NCBI GenBank assembly: GCA_016946835.1
Contig: JACVTC010000080.1
Coordinates: forward strand, 482,501 to 546,500
From: Neocallimastix lanati (nom. inval.)
Taxonomy: Eukaryota > Neocallimastigomycota > Neocallimastigomycetes > Neocallimastigales > Neocallimastigaceae
Length of the DNA: 64,000 nucleotides
Direction of reading: 5' to 3'
Made by a program: the position numbers and the translations under genes. The notes under the pieces were generated by a model. That model worked only from the letters and a program-made list of their open reading frames with translations, ran no database searches and was not told the DNA's origin. Below are positions 1 through 14,100 of this stretch, in pieces (the first letter of the stretch is position 1; every line of letters begins with the position of its first letter).

Positions 1-52
1 TATATCATTTTTCTATTATGTTGATACGACTTATTTTTTATAAAAAAAATTA

Positions 53-1160
53 TTAATTTTCTTCTAATGGTTGAGGTGGTGTTGGAGGTGTAAGAATAGA
101 TTTATACTTTAAAATTTCCAATTTGTGATTTTTATGATTATCAAGTGTTGAATTGAAATTAGACTCTTCATCACTCATATTTGAAACAGAGGCATTACTA
201 CTAGTAGTAGATATAGGTGAATTTTTATTCCATATATCAGATAAATCTTCATTTACCTTAATATCCTTTTTAGGCTTCTCCTTTAATTTTAAGGATATAT
301 TATCATTTTCTCTCTTATTAGCCATTGTATTTGTATTATCATTAGATTCCGGAATTGATTCATTATTTAAGTTTATGATTTCAATTTTATTTGATGGCAA
401 CATTTCACCCTTTTCATTTAACGAATATGTATCTTTAATTTTTTTTCCAGAAAGTAAAGCATTATTTTTATTAGATTCTGATGTTGTCCTCTTTCCATCG
501 GTAACTTTTACTTCAGGATTATTATCATTTTCATTATTTTTATTATCATTCTTTGGTTCATTTAATATTTGATTAATTACAAGGATATCTTTTGGGAGTT
601 GTTTCATGGAATTATATTGATTAAGAATAGTTTCAAATGAATTTTCTTTATCTTCAATATCGAAATATTGTGATTCCTCTATAGTTATATCATCCCAATT
701 CTTATTTGAATTATTAATTTTTCTAGATTTGGGAGATCTATTACCATCTTCATCTTTGTATTCGTTATTACGTCTTTTTCTTTCATTCTTTCTTTTTCTT
801 TTACTTCTTTTTTTCTTTTTATTTACATGGTTATCGTCATTTACATTAGATGCTTTATTAATAATTGGTACAATTTGTTGTAACTTTGGTATAACAGGCA
901 TACTTTTAACACCTTTAATTAACGAATCAAGATCCTCAGTAATTAAAACATCTGATTGTTTAATATTATCAGAAGATGGGGTATTAACTATACTATTGAT
1001 TTCAAGTTTTGATTTTTCTTCCTTCAAAGTTTTAAAGTATTTTATTTTATTTAGAGTTGAATGAACTGAATATTTATTAAAACTATGTGACGTTATTATA
1101 TTTAAATCATAATCATAATCATTTTCATTTCTATATTATACATTATATTTAAATTAAAAA

Positions 1161-1192
<32 letters not shown>

Positions 1193-1525
1193 ATTAAAAT
1201 GTTAATTTTAAATTAATATGAATTATTTTAAATAAAAATGTTTTAAAAATATATAATTTTTAAATAATAATTAAAATGTCTAATTAACTTACCTGATTTC
1301 ATGAATTTCTTTAGATTTCATTTTTTTATTATTTAAAAGATTATCCAGATTAATTTTTTCTAATTTCTCAGGACATTTAGGATAATTTAAATTTGTAAAA
1401 ATTTCATGTATTTTTAAAATTTCTTCTTTAATATTTTTTTGATCAAGAACTTCATCTTTATTTAGGGGTATTTTTTGAAATTCTCTTTCATTTTCTACTA
1501 AATAATCTAAATTTATATTATTCAT
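53..1525 (-). CDS. Unknown Lys/Asn-rich protein, probably nuclear (2 exons, 436 aa)
   Basis: I do not recognise this gene. Exon 1 is 1293-1525 (ATG at 1525) and ends ...GAAATCAG before gtaagttaat. A 162-bp AT-rich intron follows. Exon 2 begins at 1130 after ...tataatatag and runs to the stop at 53. The joined frame is exact (233 + 1078 = 1311 nt). The protein has a charged N-terminal part without low complexity (about residues 1-78), then a long hydrophilic region. Near residue 190 is a strongly basic block, KKKKRSKRKRKNERKRR, which looks like a nuclear localisation signal. The tail is rich in Asn, Asp, Glu, Lys and Ser and ends in a Pro-rich stretch, TPPTPPQPLEEN. No membrane segment or signal peptide is visible. 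The splice-consistent frame and non-repetitive first exon support a real gene; function and partners are unknown. Confidence 0.7.
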
Positions 1526-1644
1526 TTTACTTCATTAATTATTTTTAATATATAAATGTATATATTATTTCCTTAATTAGTTTATAATTTTAAATCAATT
1601 TGAAATTTTGTTATCAACTATTCTATCAAATTGAGAAAAGTTCC

Positions 1645-1679
<35 letters not shown>

Positions 1680-1906
1680 TTAAATTATAAACCTTTTTAT
1701 AATAAAAGGATTCTTTTTTTATTTTCAATCTTATATTTTAAAAAATAATTTTTAATATAATAAAAAAAAAAAAGTGAGAAGAATATATAAAATTTTATTA
1801 AAATAATTATATTAATTAATATTATTTTTTTTTGGTTTATATAAATTTTTATCAATAAATTATCTTTTCTTTTTCTTTTTTGAAATTCAATAAATAATAT
1901 ATAATA

Positions 1907-1941
<35 letters not shown>

Positions 1942-2101
1942 ATTATTATTATTATTAATTATAATTATATATAATAATTTTATATCTTAATTTTAAAATG
2001 GAATGAAATTTCAATCAATTAATATATATATATTTATATATTTTTTATAATATTTTAACATAATATAATTTAAAAAATTTAAAAGAATACTAAATATTAA
2101 T

Positions 2102-2134
<33 letters not shown>

Positions 2135-2442
2135 ATATGAATTATTAACTATTATTAAATAAATGTACATTAATGATTTTTATATTAATTTATGGTTTAT
2201 ATATTTAAAAAAAAAAAAAAAAAAAAATTTAAATTTTATGTTAAGATATAATTGGCCAAAATCATTATTTTGTTATAAAAGAAACTAATAATAGCCAATA
2301 AAATATAAGATAAAAATTGGAATCATAGTATAAAAAACGTGATAAGGCGTTAACATTGAAGAATAAATTTTTGAATTACCACATTTTAATATAAAATTAA
2401 GTATTTCAACTTTTGATGTGGCAAAAAAAATGTAATATCTTT

Positions 2443-2477
<35 letters not shown>

Positions 2478-2769
2478 GTTTAATTATACATCAAATCAAT
2501 AATTTATTAATTTATATATATATATTAATAAAAAATAAAAAAAAAATTAAAAATTAATATATAAATACTGGACATTAATTGTATTTCATATTATTTCTAT
2601 AAGTTTACATTATCGAAGAAATTATCTAGGTCTATGGCTAAAATGTACACATATCCATCATTTGTTATATGAATATATAAAATACAAAAAAAAAAAAAAA
2701 AAAAAAAAACTTATCTTGTATAATAATAATTATAAAAGATTGGTTTAATAGTAATATTATTATTATTAT
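1526..2769. other. AT-rich intergenic spacer
   Basis: No coding frame is supported. It holds poly-T/poly-A tracts (about 1650-1678, 1912-1937, 2208-2227, 2445-2474). A slightly more complex stretch at 2245-2440 and 2570-2650 shows no open frame or conserved motif I can recognise. Confidence 0.6.
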
Positions 2770-5375
2770 TATTATTATTTTTTTTTTTTTTTTAAACAGG
2801 GAATGAATACATTTCCATAAATTTATTAATTTTATTATAAAAGAACACATGTAGGTGAAAAGTACATTTAAAATTAAATATAAAAAATAAAAGTTAAAAA
2901 ATAAAAAATAAAAAAGCTCAAAAAAAATACTATGTATTTCGGCAAGTTGTATTATGCGGGAATTTTTCCTTCCTAACAAATAAAAAAAAAAAAATAATAA
3001 AACCAAGAAGTAACATCTTTAAAATAGATAGTGTGGTGTCCACTAAACTCTTACTGGATTCATCATTTATTGAACTACTAGGGCGAGATTCACCCTTCGT
3101 AGAAATAGATGATGATCCTGTATTATCATTATGCCTTATTAGTACGACGTCGACGCTCTTGGTTTTAAGTTTGGTAATTTGGAGTACCTATCAAATAATA
3201 GCTTAAACGAACTACTTATGATAGATATTGCCCTTGTTAAGAATTCCGCCAAGCCCACAATTTTTTGGAACAGGTGACTCAGATAAACCTTTGAAAAAGT
3301 AGTTCATTTAATTATCTCTGTTCACCACTACTGAAATGTATCTCATTTAAAGCTAAAATTCTACCAAGAAGGAACAAGTATATATAATGATTGATATAAT
3401 CTTCAAAATCAGAATTGGAGTCATAGGAAGAAAGAGAATTAAACGCTTTAATCTTCCTAATGAATAAAACATAGAGATTATCGATGAAATTTAAAAAAAT
3501 TTCATCTAAAAGATGCAAGAGCATTGCATTTAAAAATCCATTGTTCAAAAGATTGATACCTTCGCCACAACAGGAGTAAGTCTTGGGACAATCTTCTGAA
3601 ACTCTATCCATTCTAATAGCAATAGTAGTATTGTATTTATATACCACAGGGAAAACATATAATCCACGAAAAACCCTAAGTTGAATTGGGGGTATTTTAA
3701 GCTAAGCATAATTATAGCTTTATTATTTGAGAACTTGTTACTATCGTAGTTTTGACCTTTAATACCTTGAAATTTGGAAACTGATTTCCAAAAATGTTCT
3801 AAAATATCGTCATATTTTACACATATATATTTTTTTGTTTTTTTTTTTTTTTTGTACAAAGTTCTAGATTCTTTAGTCCAGGAATAATACGGCATTTTGG
3901 GAATAGATTTAATAAGATCCTTTATAATACAGTTTGATTTACTCCATTTTACAAATGATTTAATCTGTTAGGCTGCGAAGATACCAGCAATAAGAGAGAT
4001 GCTTAGATCTCGAGATAGAGCATAAGTACTCAAGAATTATGTCTAATATAGTCATTGTTTTCTGAATTTGCATTACCATTTTTAGAGAAGGAACCGATAC
4101 ACCAAAATAGACCAGTATTAATTAATGTTTGAATTCTAGCCGTTCTAGATTTGTTTGAACCAAGTAGAAGAGAATAATAAATAACTTTACTAATAACAAA
4201 GGATTGAAGAACTCTTTTTTTCTTGTATACAATAGGAATAAGTTTATTTGAAAAGAAACATGTAAATGAAAGAAGGGATTTTCTAACTTTAAAACGCATG
4301 TGAGATATAATGTGTTCTAATAAGAGATCATCTGAGAAAGGAATACCTAGATAAACATAACTAGAAACTTTTGGAATAGCATTCATTCCTAAATAGAAGG
4401 TTGGGTCACTATAATTTGGAGGAGATTGGAAGTTCATTGGTTTTATAACCATAATTGCATATTTTTCAATACCAAAAGTTATTTCATTTAAATTAGCCCA
4501 TTTATGTACCTTTTTTTTTAATAAAATTTCTAAATTTTTTGCACTCAGAGCAATGAGAACAACATCATCAGCAAAGAGTCCACCACAACACTTTTTTCTT
4601 CCAATATTAACACCATACTTTTCACAGTTATTTTGTATATCATTTATGAATAAGCTGAATAAGACTGGAGATAACGGACAGCCTTAACGAACACCTCTTT
4701 TAATAGGAAATTTATTTGATAACATTGAAGCAAATCGAGCATGTGCTTTAGATGAAGTATATAAATTACAAAGAAAATCAAAACATTAACCACATACTCC
4801 ATAATGATATAATTTAGTAAGAATGTTAAATATAGGAATTGAATCATATGCTTTTTTAAGATCTAAAAAAAAAAAGGCTAGATATGTGAATTTTCCTTGA
4901 AATTTTCTTCTTTGGCAAATTTCTCTAACAGAAATGAATAAACTAATTGCTTAGTAGGAGAGATAATATCTTGACAAAATATAGAGTTAATGCAAGTAAG
5001 GGAGGTAGATGAATAAGATGATTTAGCCAATTTTTTTAAACAACTCCAACTATTTTTGAAATCTTTATTCAAAATATAATTACCGATTTTTATTATATTA
5101 GCCTTATATCTAGTAGAACGAAATTTACTCTTTGTTTTCTTGATTAATTTGCAAAGTTTTTCATATATATTAAATTGTTCAAGGTAATTATCAACGTTTT
5201 CACAGTTAAAGTAAGGCTTAATATTTCGAAATGCAATATGTTTTTCATGAGACAGTTTTTTAATGTAATAAGGACAATGAAAAGCAGAGCCTTTTATATT
5301 TGTTGGAATGAAAGCTTTAAAATCTTTCCCAATATTATTTGCTGTATTGATAAACTTTTCTACCATATAATAATA
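2770..5375 (-). mobile_element. Decayed LINE-type non-LTR retrotransposon, copy A (5' truncated)
   Basis: Reading the minus strand from 5366, broken frames carry reverse transcriptase hallmarks in the right order. Near 4870-4840 is a motif A-like LDLKKAYDSIP. Near 4690-4660 is RGVR-stop-GCPLSPVLFSLFIND, where the usual Gln of RQGCPLSP is a TAA. Near 4576-4555 is the catalytic FADDVVL. Near 4360 is YLGIPFSDD, followed by the RT thumb region in the open stretch 4452-4030. A C-terminal Cys-rich segment lies at about 3600-3540 (SEDCPKT..CCGE). The 5' part (5366-4878, open, 162 aa) resembles the linker between endonuclease and RT in LINEs; the endonuclease itself is missing. The element ends at about 2796 in a poly-A tail on the minus strand, followed by (ATT)n. 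Stops and frameshifts make it inactive. Copy B at 24.47-25.34 kb shares its 3' 870 bp. Confidence 0.85.
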
Positions 5376-5407
5376 TTAGTAATGCTAATAATAATAAAAA
5401 ATTGTTG

Positions 5408-5408
5408 T

Positions 5409-5480
<72 letters not shown>
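5408..5480. repeat. (AAT)n microsatellite
   Basis: About 24 uninterrupted AAT/ATA triplets sit immediately beyond the 5' end of LINE copy A. Confidence 0.95.
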
Positions 5481-5850
5481 TATAATAAAGAATAAAAGTT
5501 TATAGATAGAACAAATCTTTGATTTATTATAAATTTGTTTTAAACTCCTTAATTTACTATAATGTCTGATTATATTTATTAAATGAAACATATTATCAAA
5601 TATAAATGTTAAAAAACACTATAACTTGTTAAATATATATGAATAAACAAAAATGTATTAATAAATAAATATCAAACTAAATATAAAATATATAATTATT
5701 TATATAAATTAATAAATAAAAAAAAATTTTTTTTTTTTTTATTTATTTTTTAATTTTATTTTCTTATTCTAGATTTTAAAAGGTTTAATTTTCATTAATT
5801 TAAATTCATACATATTTATATATCAAAGTATTATTAAATAGATTATTAAT

Positions 5851-6078
5851 ATTTATATAATTATAAATATTTAAATATTATTATCTATTATTAATATTAC
5901 TATTATAATTTATCATAAATATATATATTTATATAATTATAAATATTTAAATATTATTATCTATTATTAATATTATTATTATAATTTATCATAAATATAT
6001 ATATTTATATAATTATAAATATTTAAATATTATTATCTATTATTAATATTACTATTATAATTTATCATAAATATAGAA
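5851..6078. repeat. 76-bp minisatellite, 3 copies
   Basis: The unit begins atttatataattataaata at 5851, 5927 and 6003, giving a period of 76 bp with only a few substitutions (for example tattac versus tattat). It lies in non-coding spacer 3' of the first phosphoesterase gene. Confidence 0.9.
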
Positions 6079-6176
6079 TCTAAATTATTTTTATTTTATT
6101 TTGAAAATTAATTTTTATTTTTATTTTTTTTTTATTTTATTAAATTGGTATTATAATTATTGCTATTAATATTGCT

Positions 6177-6215
<39 letters not shown>

Positions 6216-6399
6216 CTGATATTATTATATAACTTGAAATAATATTATCAAAAATATTTTATAATTTTGAAATTTTGACAAATTATTTTACTTCAAAAAA
6301 AAAAAAAAAAGAAAAAAGAAAATAATATTATTAATTTATTTTATAATATTATCATTATTAAAAATTACTATTGGTTTTTGAAATTTTTAATATTATTTT

Positions 6400-6720
6400 T
6401 TTTTTTTATTGAAGTAATATTATCAAAATTACTATTAATATTTAAAAATTTTGAAATTATTATTTATTTGAAATAACAATATAATCAAATTTTATTTTAG
6501 ATTTTGAAATTTCGAGTTTATTTATTTTATTTGAAATATTAATAAAATTATCAAAATTTTTATTAAATTTTGTAATATCGAGTTTATTCGTTTTATTTGA
6601 AATGTTAATAAAATTATCAAAATTTTTATTAAATTTTGAAATCTCGAGTTTTTTGTTTTATTTGAAATATTAATAAAATTATCAAAAATTTTTATTAAAA
6701 CTTTATTATTTACTTGAAAT
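6400..6720. repeat. Diverged ~66-bp tandem repeat
   Basis: Blocks built on tttgaaatattaataaaatt, atcaaaatttttattaaatt and a tcgag step recur with tttga at 6530, 6596 and 6661 (periods 66 and 65). Weaker copies lie upstream. It is AT-rich non-coding DNA. Confidence 0.75.
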
Positions 6721-6874
6721 AATATTTCAAAATATCAAAATCATTTTATTGAATAAAATAATTTATTGTTGAGTAATATTATATGAAGAATTAATTGTTA
6801 ATTTTTTTAAAAAAAAAAATTATTTTTAATTATTTATCATTATAATTTTATTTTTATTTTTATTTTAGTTTTCG

Positions 6875-6906
<32 letters not shown>

Positions 6907-6911
6907 GTTGG

Positions 6912-6972
6912 ATAGGATATCTTTTGATTTTATAGGATATTTTTTGATTTTATAGGATATCTTTTAATTTTA
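6912..6972. repeat. 20-bp tandem repeat, 3 copies
   Basis: The unit tataggatatcttttgattt is repeated three times with one or two substitutions. It lies about 50 bp beyond the stop codon of the 7025-10597 gene, so it may fall in its 3' UTR or terminator region. Confidence 0.85.
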
Positions 6973-7024
6973 ATAAATACTGAAATTTAATTTAAAAGTA
7001 TTTTTTTGTTGGAACGATTAAAGC

Positions 7025-10000
7025 TTATTGACATTGGTAGTAGTAATCACTTAATTTTACACAAGTAGTACCTGCTTCACAACAAGTTGGTCCATTATAA
7101 TTTTGACCACCACATTGTTGCCATATTGAAGCACAGTTACTTGGTTCTGGTGATTTAGTTGTGGTGGTGGTAGTAGTAGTTCTTCTAGTTGTGGTGGTGG
7201 TAGTTTTTCTAGTGGTTGTAGTAGTTGTAGTAGTTCTAATGGTAGTTCTAGTGGTAGTGGTAGTAACAGTGTTATTATTCTTACGAATACCACACCATTC
7301 ACCATTTTCAACACCCCATTCACCACTACCATCAATTTCTATAGGAGTAGTATTTGGATCACTACAGCATGGATAGTCTGGTAATGACCAACAAGTTTCT
7401 ACTCTAATAATACCACACCAATCACCATTTTCTAATCCCCATTCACCACTATCATCAGTTTCTATAGGAGTAGTATTTGGATCACTACAGCATGGATAGT
7501 CTGGTAATGACCAACAATTACCAGAAATTGGAGTTGGTGTAGGAGTTTGGGTTTGTATAGGAGTTGGAGTTTGTATAGGAGTAGGTATTTGGGTTGGCTT
7601 TGGTAATACCTTAGAATCTTTTTCAAAAGTGTATGGTCCATCAATAACATTAAAAGTATCAACTTCATATGAAGTAATTACCATTTGTGTTTTACCATTA
7701 TTATTAGTAAAATCTAAAATACCGAAAGTAGAGGTAAACGTTTGATTAGAATAATAAATATAATCAAAGGCTCTATCATTTATAATACCATAAAGTTTAC
7801 TACCAGTAGAACAGTTAGCAGTAAGATACATTGTACCTTTATGACTACTGTAAACTTTATTTTTTTCAACCTCATCAACTTTATATCCTTCTTTTCTACT
7901 TTCATCATAAGTAATAAAATGACTTGCAGCATACATATGATCATGACCATTAATAACAAGATCAATATCATATATATCAAACAATTGAGTTACTTCTTTA
8001 CGTATATATTCGGTAATTAAAGGATCTTGTGAATGTGTATAACCATTACTATAAATATCATGATGGAATAAAGCAACTCTCCAATCAACATCTGGAAAAG
8101 TTGAATTAGCTTTTCCTACTACTTCTCTAAATTCTTCCTCGGTACCATAATTAGTTTCGAGAACGATAACAAGTACATTATTATGTTTAAAGAAATAACT
8201 ATAACCAGGACTTGTTTCAGTTTTACCTATAAGGTATGGATTTGGAGTATTAAAATGGTATCTAAAAGAAGGAGTAAAAGATTCATGATTACCAACAGCT
8301 GGAGCAAATGGAACCTGTTGCATTAATTTAGGAAGTAATAAGGTTGAATATTCTCTTTCTTGTCTGAGAAGATCATTTCTAATATATTCTTCAGTTTTAC
8401 CGCTAGAATCACCTGGAGATTGACCAGAATCAGCATTATCACCAGCAGATAAAATAATACTTGCTTCATTTGCTTTTGCATAAGAATTATATATAGTCAT
8501 ATTCCAATTGAAAGCATCATTTCTAAGACCTTCTTCCTCAGTAAGACGTTGCTCCGTTAAAACTGAAAAGTTATTTTTGGATGCACCGATTTGTGGATCT
8601 CCAAGGAAAACAAATCTGAAATTATTTGGATTTTTAGTTTTAAATTCAATTACATCTTCCCACTTTCCATTTAAATTTCTTTGATAATAATAAGTTGATA
8701 AACTTTCCAATCCAGTAACAGTAACTTGATTACAATAGTATTGTACATCATCAATATTTTTACATTGATAACTAGTACCTGTTACTTCATTTTCTTCAGT
8801 TAAATCTTTAGAAACACCAAAACGGATTAATGGATATTCCTTAGATTTAGAATACCAACCAAAATTAAGTTTTGATTCATCTTCACCTGGTAAAACGGAA
8901 AGACGTTGAAAATCATTAATATCAATTTCTTTACCATTACCATATTTAGATTTAAAATCTTCCCATTGGGTTTTAGTTTCTTCAACACTAGCACGATCAT
9001 TCCATTTTGGTTTACCATATCTGTATGCACACCAATGATCTTCATTTTGATTAAAATACCTATATTAGTTAAATAAATATGCGTTAATATTTTATTAACT
9101 TTTATTTTGAATATTTTTAATTTAATTTTTTTTTTTTTTTATTATTATTATTAATAAAAAAATATATCAACAATAAATATTTCTTAATTAAAGAATATAT
9201 TTTAATTACCAAAGACCATCATTGGTTGAATAATTTGGTACAATTGAATCATATTTACAACATTTATACACTAATATAATAAATAATATTAATTTTTTAA
9301 TAATTTATAGTAATATATAACAAACTTATCATATCTCAATTTATAAAAATTACTATATATTAATTCAAAATACTTACTGTCGCCGTATTCCTTAAATACC
9401 CAACAATTTTCTATTGAAGATGTTTCATCATCTTCTTGTATAACTGGAATACCACACTTTTCCCCATTTTCTTCAGACCTATAAAATTAAATAACAAATA
9501 TTTAATTATATTAACAAAAACTTTTAAATATTAAAAATTTAAAACTAAAAATAAAATATACCATTTTCCATTTGAATCTTCTTCGATAACTTTTAAATCT
9601 TTTCCTGTACAACTTTATATATAAAATAAATTTAAAAAAAAAAAAATTATTATACGTATTCTATTAATTAAATTATTTATCATATATTTATAATAAAATT
9701 ATCAAAAAATATTTACCATGGAATAGGTGGATTTAATTTCATTGACCAACATTTACCGGTATAAGTTGGTTTAGATTCAGATGTTTTAATTATACCACAC
9801 CATTGACCATTTTCAACACCCCTAATATTTATTAAAATATTTATTAGAAAATAATTTCAAAAAAAAAATATATATATATATATGAATTTTAAATATAATA
9901 TAGCCAAAACAAAATAATAACGTACCAATCTCCTTTATCATTAGTATATTCAACAGTTGCATTTGGATCAGAACAACTATATATTATTATATATTATTAT

Positions 10001-10597
10001 TTTTAATTATAATTTAAATTTTTATATATTTCATAATTTATTTTTTTTTAAAATATATATATATATATATAATTAATATATATAAATATTATTAATTATT
10101 ATTATTTAAAATTAATTTATTAATTACCATGGGAAAGGATTAGCTAATTCCAATGACCAACATTTTGGTACACCACAATAATTTCCATTTTCAATTGCCC
10201 TATTATTTAAAAAAAAAAAAAAATATTAACAAAAATTATTATATATTTCATTAATTTTATCATTTTTATATATTTCATAATTTATTTTTTATAAATTATC
10301 ATTTTATATTACCAATATGCATTTTCTTCTTCAGTACCTTGTTCAATATAAGAATGATTTAATCTTTCACAACTATAATTACAGCATATTATATAAAAAT
10401 AGTTTTTATAATGAAAATAAAATAAAAATTAGTTATATTTTCATTTAAATTATTAATTCAAATATAATATATATTATAGAATATATATATATTTTTTATT
10501 ACCAAGGATATCCATATTTTTCTGACCAACATTCGCCTTTAACCTTTATACTAAAGGTCATTAAAGCAAATAAAAATCCAATACTCAAACTTTTCAT
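7025..10597 (-). CDS. Secreted dockerin / metallophosphoesterase / dockerin / CBM1 protein, paralogue 1 (876 aa)
   Basis: Nine exons: 10503-10597, 10313-10372, 10128-10199, 9926-9976, 9717-9821, 9562-9612, 9378-9478, 9210-9270, 7025-9059. All are GT-AG and the frame closes at 2631 nt. The signal peptide is MKSLSIGFLFALMTFSIKVKG. Three N-terminal dockerins (CWSEKYGYPCC, CWSLELANPFPCC, CWSMKLNPPIPCC) and a degenerate fourth (CWVFKEYGDMYKCC..WCAY) precede the catalytic part. This starts with a purple-acid-phosphatase-type N-terminal beta domain (about 230-340) and carries metal-site motifs GDPQ (D353), GDNAD (D406), GNHE (N456, H457), FHHD (H531/H532) and GHDH (H571, H573). Two nearly identical C-terminal dockerins (about 714-751 and 755-792), a Thr-rich linker and a fungal CBM1 (841-876, QQCGG..YNGPTCC..YYYQC) follow. 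The likely role is extracellular phosphomonoester or diester hydrolysis while docked to the cellulosome and bound to cellulose. The substrate is unknown. First gene of a five-member tandem array. Confidence 0.93.
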
Positions 10598-11136
10598 TTT
10601 GTTTATAAATATATTTATTTTCTATTTATTAAAATATATATTAATATTTTAAATTTTATTTTAGGTAATAATGTTTCTTAATTTTTTCCTTTTTTAAATA
10701 CTAAAAATTTAATACTGTTTTAAATTTATTTAAATAATTATTTCTTCTTTCTAATACTACTTAAATATTTCTATTACTATATATTTTATTTTATATTATT
10801 ATTTTATTTTGTTAAAATTTTTATATTATTTTTAATTAATTTATTTATTTTTTTTTTCAATTTTAATTTTAACTATATTTTATTTTATTTTTTTTTATTT
10901 GGTTTAATTAATTATATATTTCTTTATTATTTTAATAACCAAATTTCATATTATTTTTCTTAAAAAAAGAAAATATGTATTTTTTATTTAATTTTTTAAA
11001 TATATATAAATATATATATATTTAATTTTCTATTCTCTTTAAATAATATAAAATAAAATATTTGTTTGTTTAAGCAAAATGTTGAAAAATATTTTCTTTT
11101 ATATAATTTTTTTTTTATCTATACATCAATAAATAC

Positions 11137-11177
<41 letters not shown>

Positions 11178-14100
11178 TATTAATAAAAAAAATAATATAA
11201 TGAAATAAACCTTAAGTTTAATTCACAATATATTAACTCTAAAATAATTAAATAATTAAAAAGTTTATTTCATTTTTACAAAAAAAAAATCTTACGATTA
11301 ATAAAAACTAATAGTAAATAAAGTTTTTGTTGTACTCATTCTAATTAAATATTGTTAATATTAATTACACAATGATAATCCTAAACTTTAATAGAAAATA
11401 AATTTTTTTTTTGTACTTCTAATATTAAACATTTAAAATTTTGAAATTATATTAATAGAATATAAATAGAATAAAGAATTTTAGCCAAATTTTTATTGAG
11501 ATATATGTTATATTAATATTAATAATATTATTATTATATATAAGAATAGAAATAAATAAGTAAATATTAAATTTTCAATATTATTAAAATTAATATATGA
11601 AAACTTAAATTAAATTTATATAGCATAGAAAATAAAAAAATTTCATTTTAATTTTTTAATATTTTTTTAAAAAAAAAAAAAAAGTTTCACAATTTAAAAC
11701 GTTTTATCAATTACTTTAATTATATATTGTGGATTTAAATTATAAAAACATTCTATATTATGTTATCACAAAATTTGGAATATTTTAGAAGAAAAAAAAG
11801 TATTTAATATTTATTATGAATTTTATTTTTATAATTGGATGGAAAAAATAAATAAATAAATAAATTTATTTTTTATATTCTGTTTATTTCAATATCAATT
11901 TTTAACAATGCTAAAAAAAAATTCATTAAAATATAATAAATAATGGTTTATCCTTTTAATATCAAACTTTAATTTTGTATTTTTATTAAATTTTTATTTT
12001 ACCTTATTATATTTCATTATATTTTATTTTATTATACTTTATTATATTTACATATCTTTAATAAAAAAATTTTTTTAAAATATTTATTAATTAATCAAGA
12101 GATTATAAAATTTTCAAATATTTACAACATATATATATAAATAATTTTTAATAAAGTTATATAAAAAAGATATTATTAACTAATATTTTTTTTATTTTCT
12201 TTTTTCTTTCTTTTTTTTTTTTTATATTTATTTATATTATTAATGAAATGGATTCATTCTAGTTTAAAATTTTATATACATTATTGAATATTTAATATAT
12301 GCAATTACTAATATTTATTATTTTTTTTTAAAATATAAGCAAATAATTTGTTAATTTTATTCTTTAATTATTAATTATTTCTTTAATTATTAATTTTTTT
12401 TTTAAACTCCTTTTAAATAACTTAAAAATATATATATATATCATTCATCTTTTAAGGAAAAATAAAAAAAAATTTATTTATAAATTTTTCTATTTATCTT
12501 TTTATTTAATTTATTATTATTATTAATTTATTATTAATATATAATTAATATATTTAAATTTATTTTCAAATATATTTTCAAATAATGTGATATGTGCATA
12601 TAGCACATATATTATTTATTCTGTCAAGAAAAAGGATAGATTTTTAAATTTTATAATACATAAAGTTAATTATGAATATAACTTTATTTAATATAAAATT
12701 AGAAATCCTTAAAAATATTTTTATGTTGACATTTAATTATACATAATTAAAACATTACACAAAGTTATCCCAGAAAAAGCAAAAAAAGTTTATACAATAT
12801 ATTATTATAAAATGACAGGTTTTAAGATTACACAATAATAAATATACGTAATACATATAATGATTACTATGTATTTACTAATATTAATAAAACAAAGAAA
12901 ACAACAATAGCAAAAAAAAAAATTATTTATTATAAAAAAGTTATTATTAAATAATATAAAAAGAATTAAATGGTATAATTAATTATAAAATATATAATTA
13001 TTTATTAAAAGTAATTAATTATAAATTAAAATTACTTACATTAAAAAGTTAATGTAAAATGAAAGAATTTTTTTTAAAAAAAAAAATATAAAAAAATTAA
13101 TATTTTGGCATTAATTTATTTTAGATATATATAATTATTATATGTATAACATATATAAATATTATATGTATAAATTGTATATACAAAAAAAGATCTTTTT
13201 ATATATTACTATTATTATAAATTAATGAACTTGATATATGCATATCATAAAAGTTGTGTAATAATTTCTTTTTCTTGGTAATGATAAACTCTGTTCGATA
13301 AAGCCCTTTGGGAGTATTTTTATATATAAGATATATATATATTCTTTTTTATTTATAGTTTTAAACCTTTGTATTTACTTATCCATAACTCTATAGTTAA
13401 TGGTACTTTTATGAGAATTTTTAGTATTTGTAAAATAACTATTATATTAGTTATAATCACTAGATTTGAAATTTTTTTAGTATTCAAAATAGGAAATATT
13501 AAAAACTTTATAAAATTAATTATATATATATATAAGGTACTTATTTCTAATAATAATAATAATAATAATAATATAAGAAGAAGAATAGTGGTATAACTAT
13601 AAATATATAAGAAAATATAATATTAATTATTTAATAAATATGATTAATCATTTTCATATTTTTACGTATATGTGTGATTTATATTTACCATTTAACAGTA
13701 TCAGTCAGCTATGTCACAAAAGCGGAATAAATACGCATGTAAAAAGAAAATTTAATTTGTACTAAATTTTTCTTTCTACATTTATTTCATAATTTTTATA
13801 TTTTTTAAAGTTTTTATTTATATTATATAATATATAAGTTTTTATTTATATTATATATTTATAAATTTGAAAATATAATATGATATTAAGAATAACATAT
13901 TTCATTTCTATTTCTATTTAAGAATTATTTATTGATACTATGGGATTGCTATATATGTACAATTTGGATATTGGAACAATTCTGAATCATTATATATTTA
14001 ATTTATTAAATATATTTATTTCATACTTTATTAATGACAGCTTAAATTGGTTTCATGGTAATATTACTATTATTTTATTTTATTTTTTTTTTTATGTTTT

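Noticed and set aside
2665-3006. 113-aa hydrophobic minus-strand frame
   Set aside because: Covers the LINE 3' end, poly-A tail and simple repeats; not a separate gene.
5175-5495. Plus-strand frame ending in poly-Asn
   Set aside because: Antisense of LINE copy A running into an (AAT)n microsatellite.
13241-13320. Slightly G+C-richer stretch (gttcgataaagccctttggg)
   Set aside because: Too short, stops in all frames, no recognisable motif.
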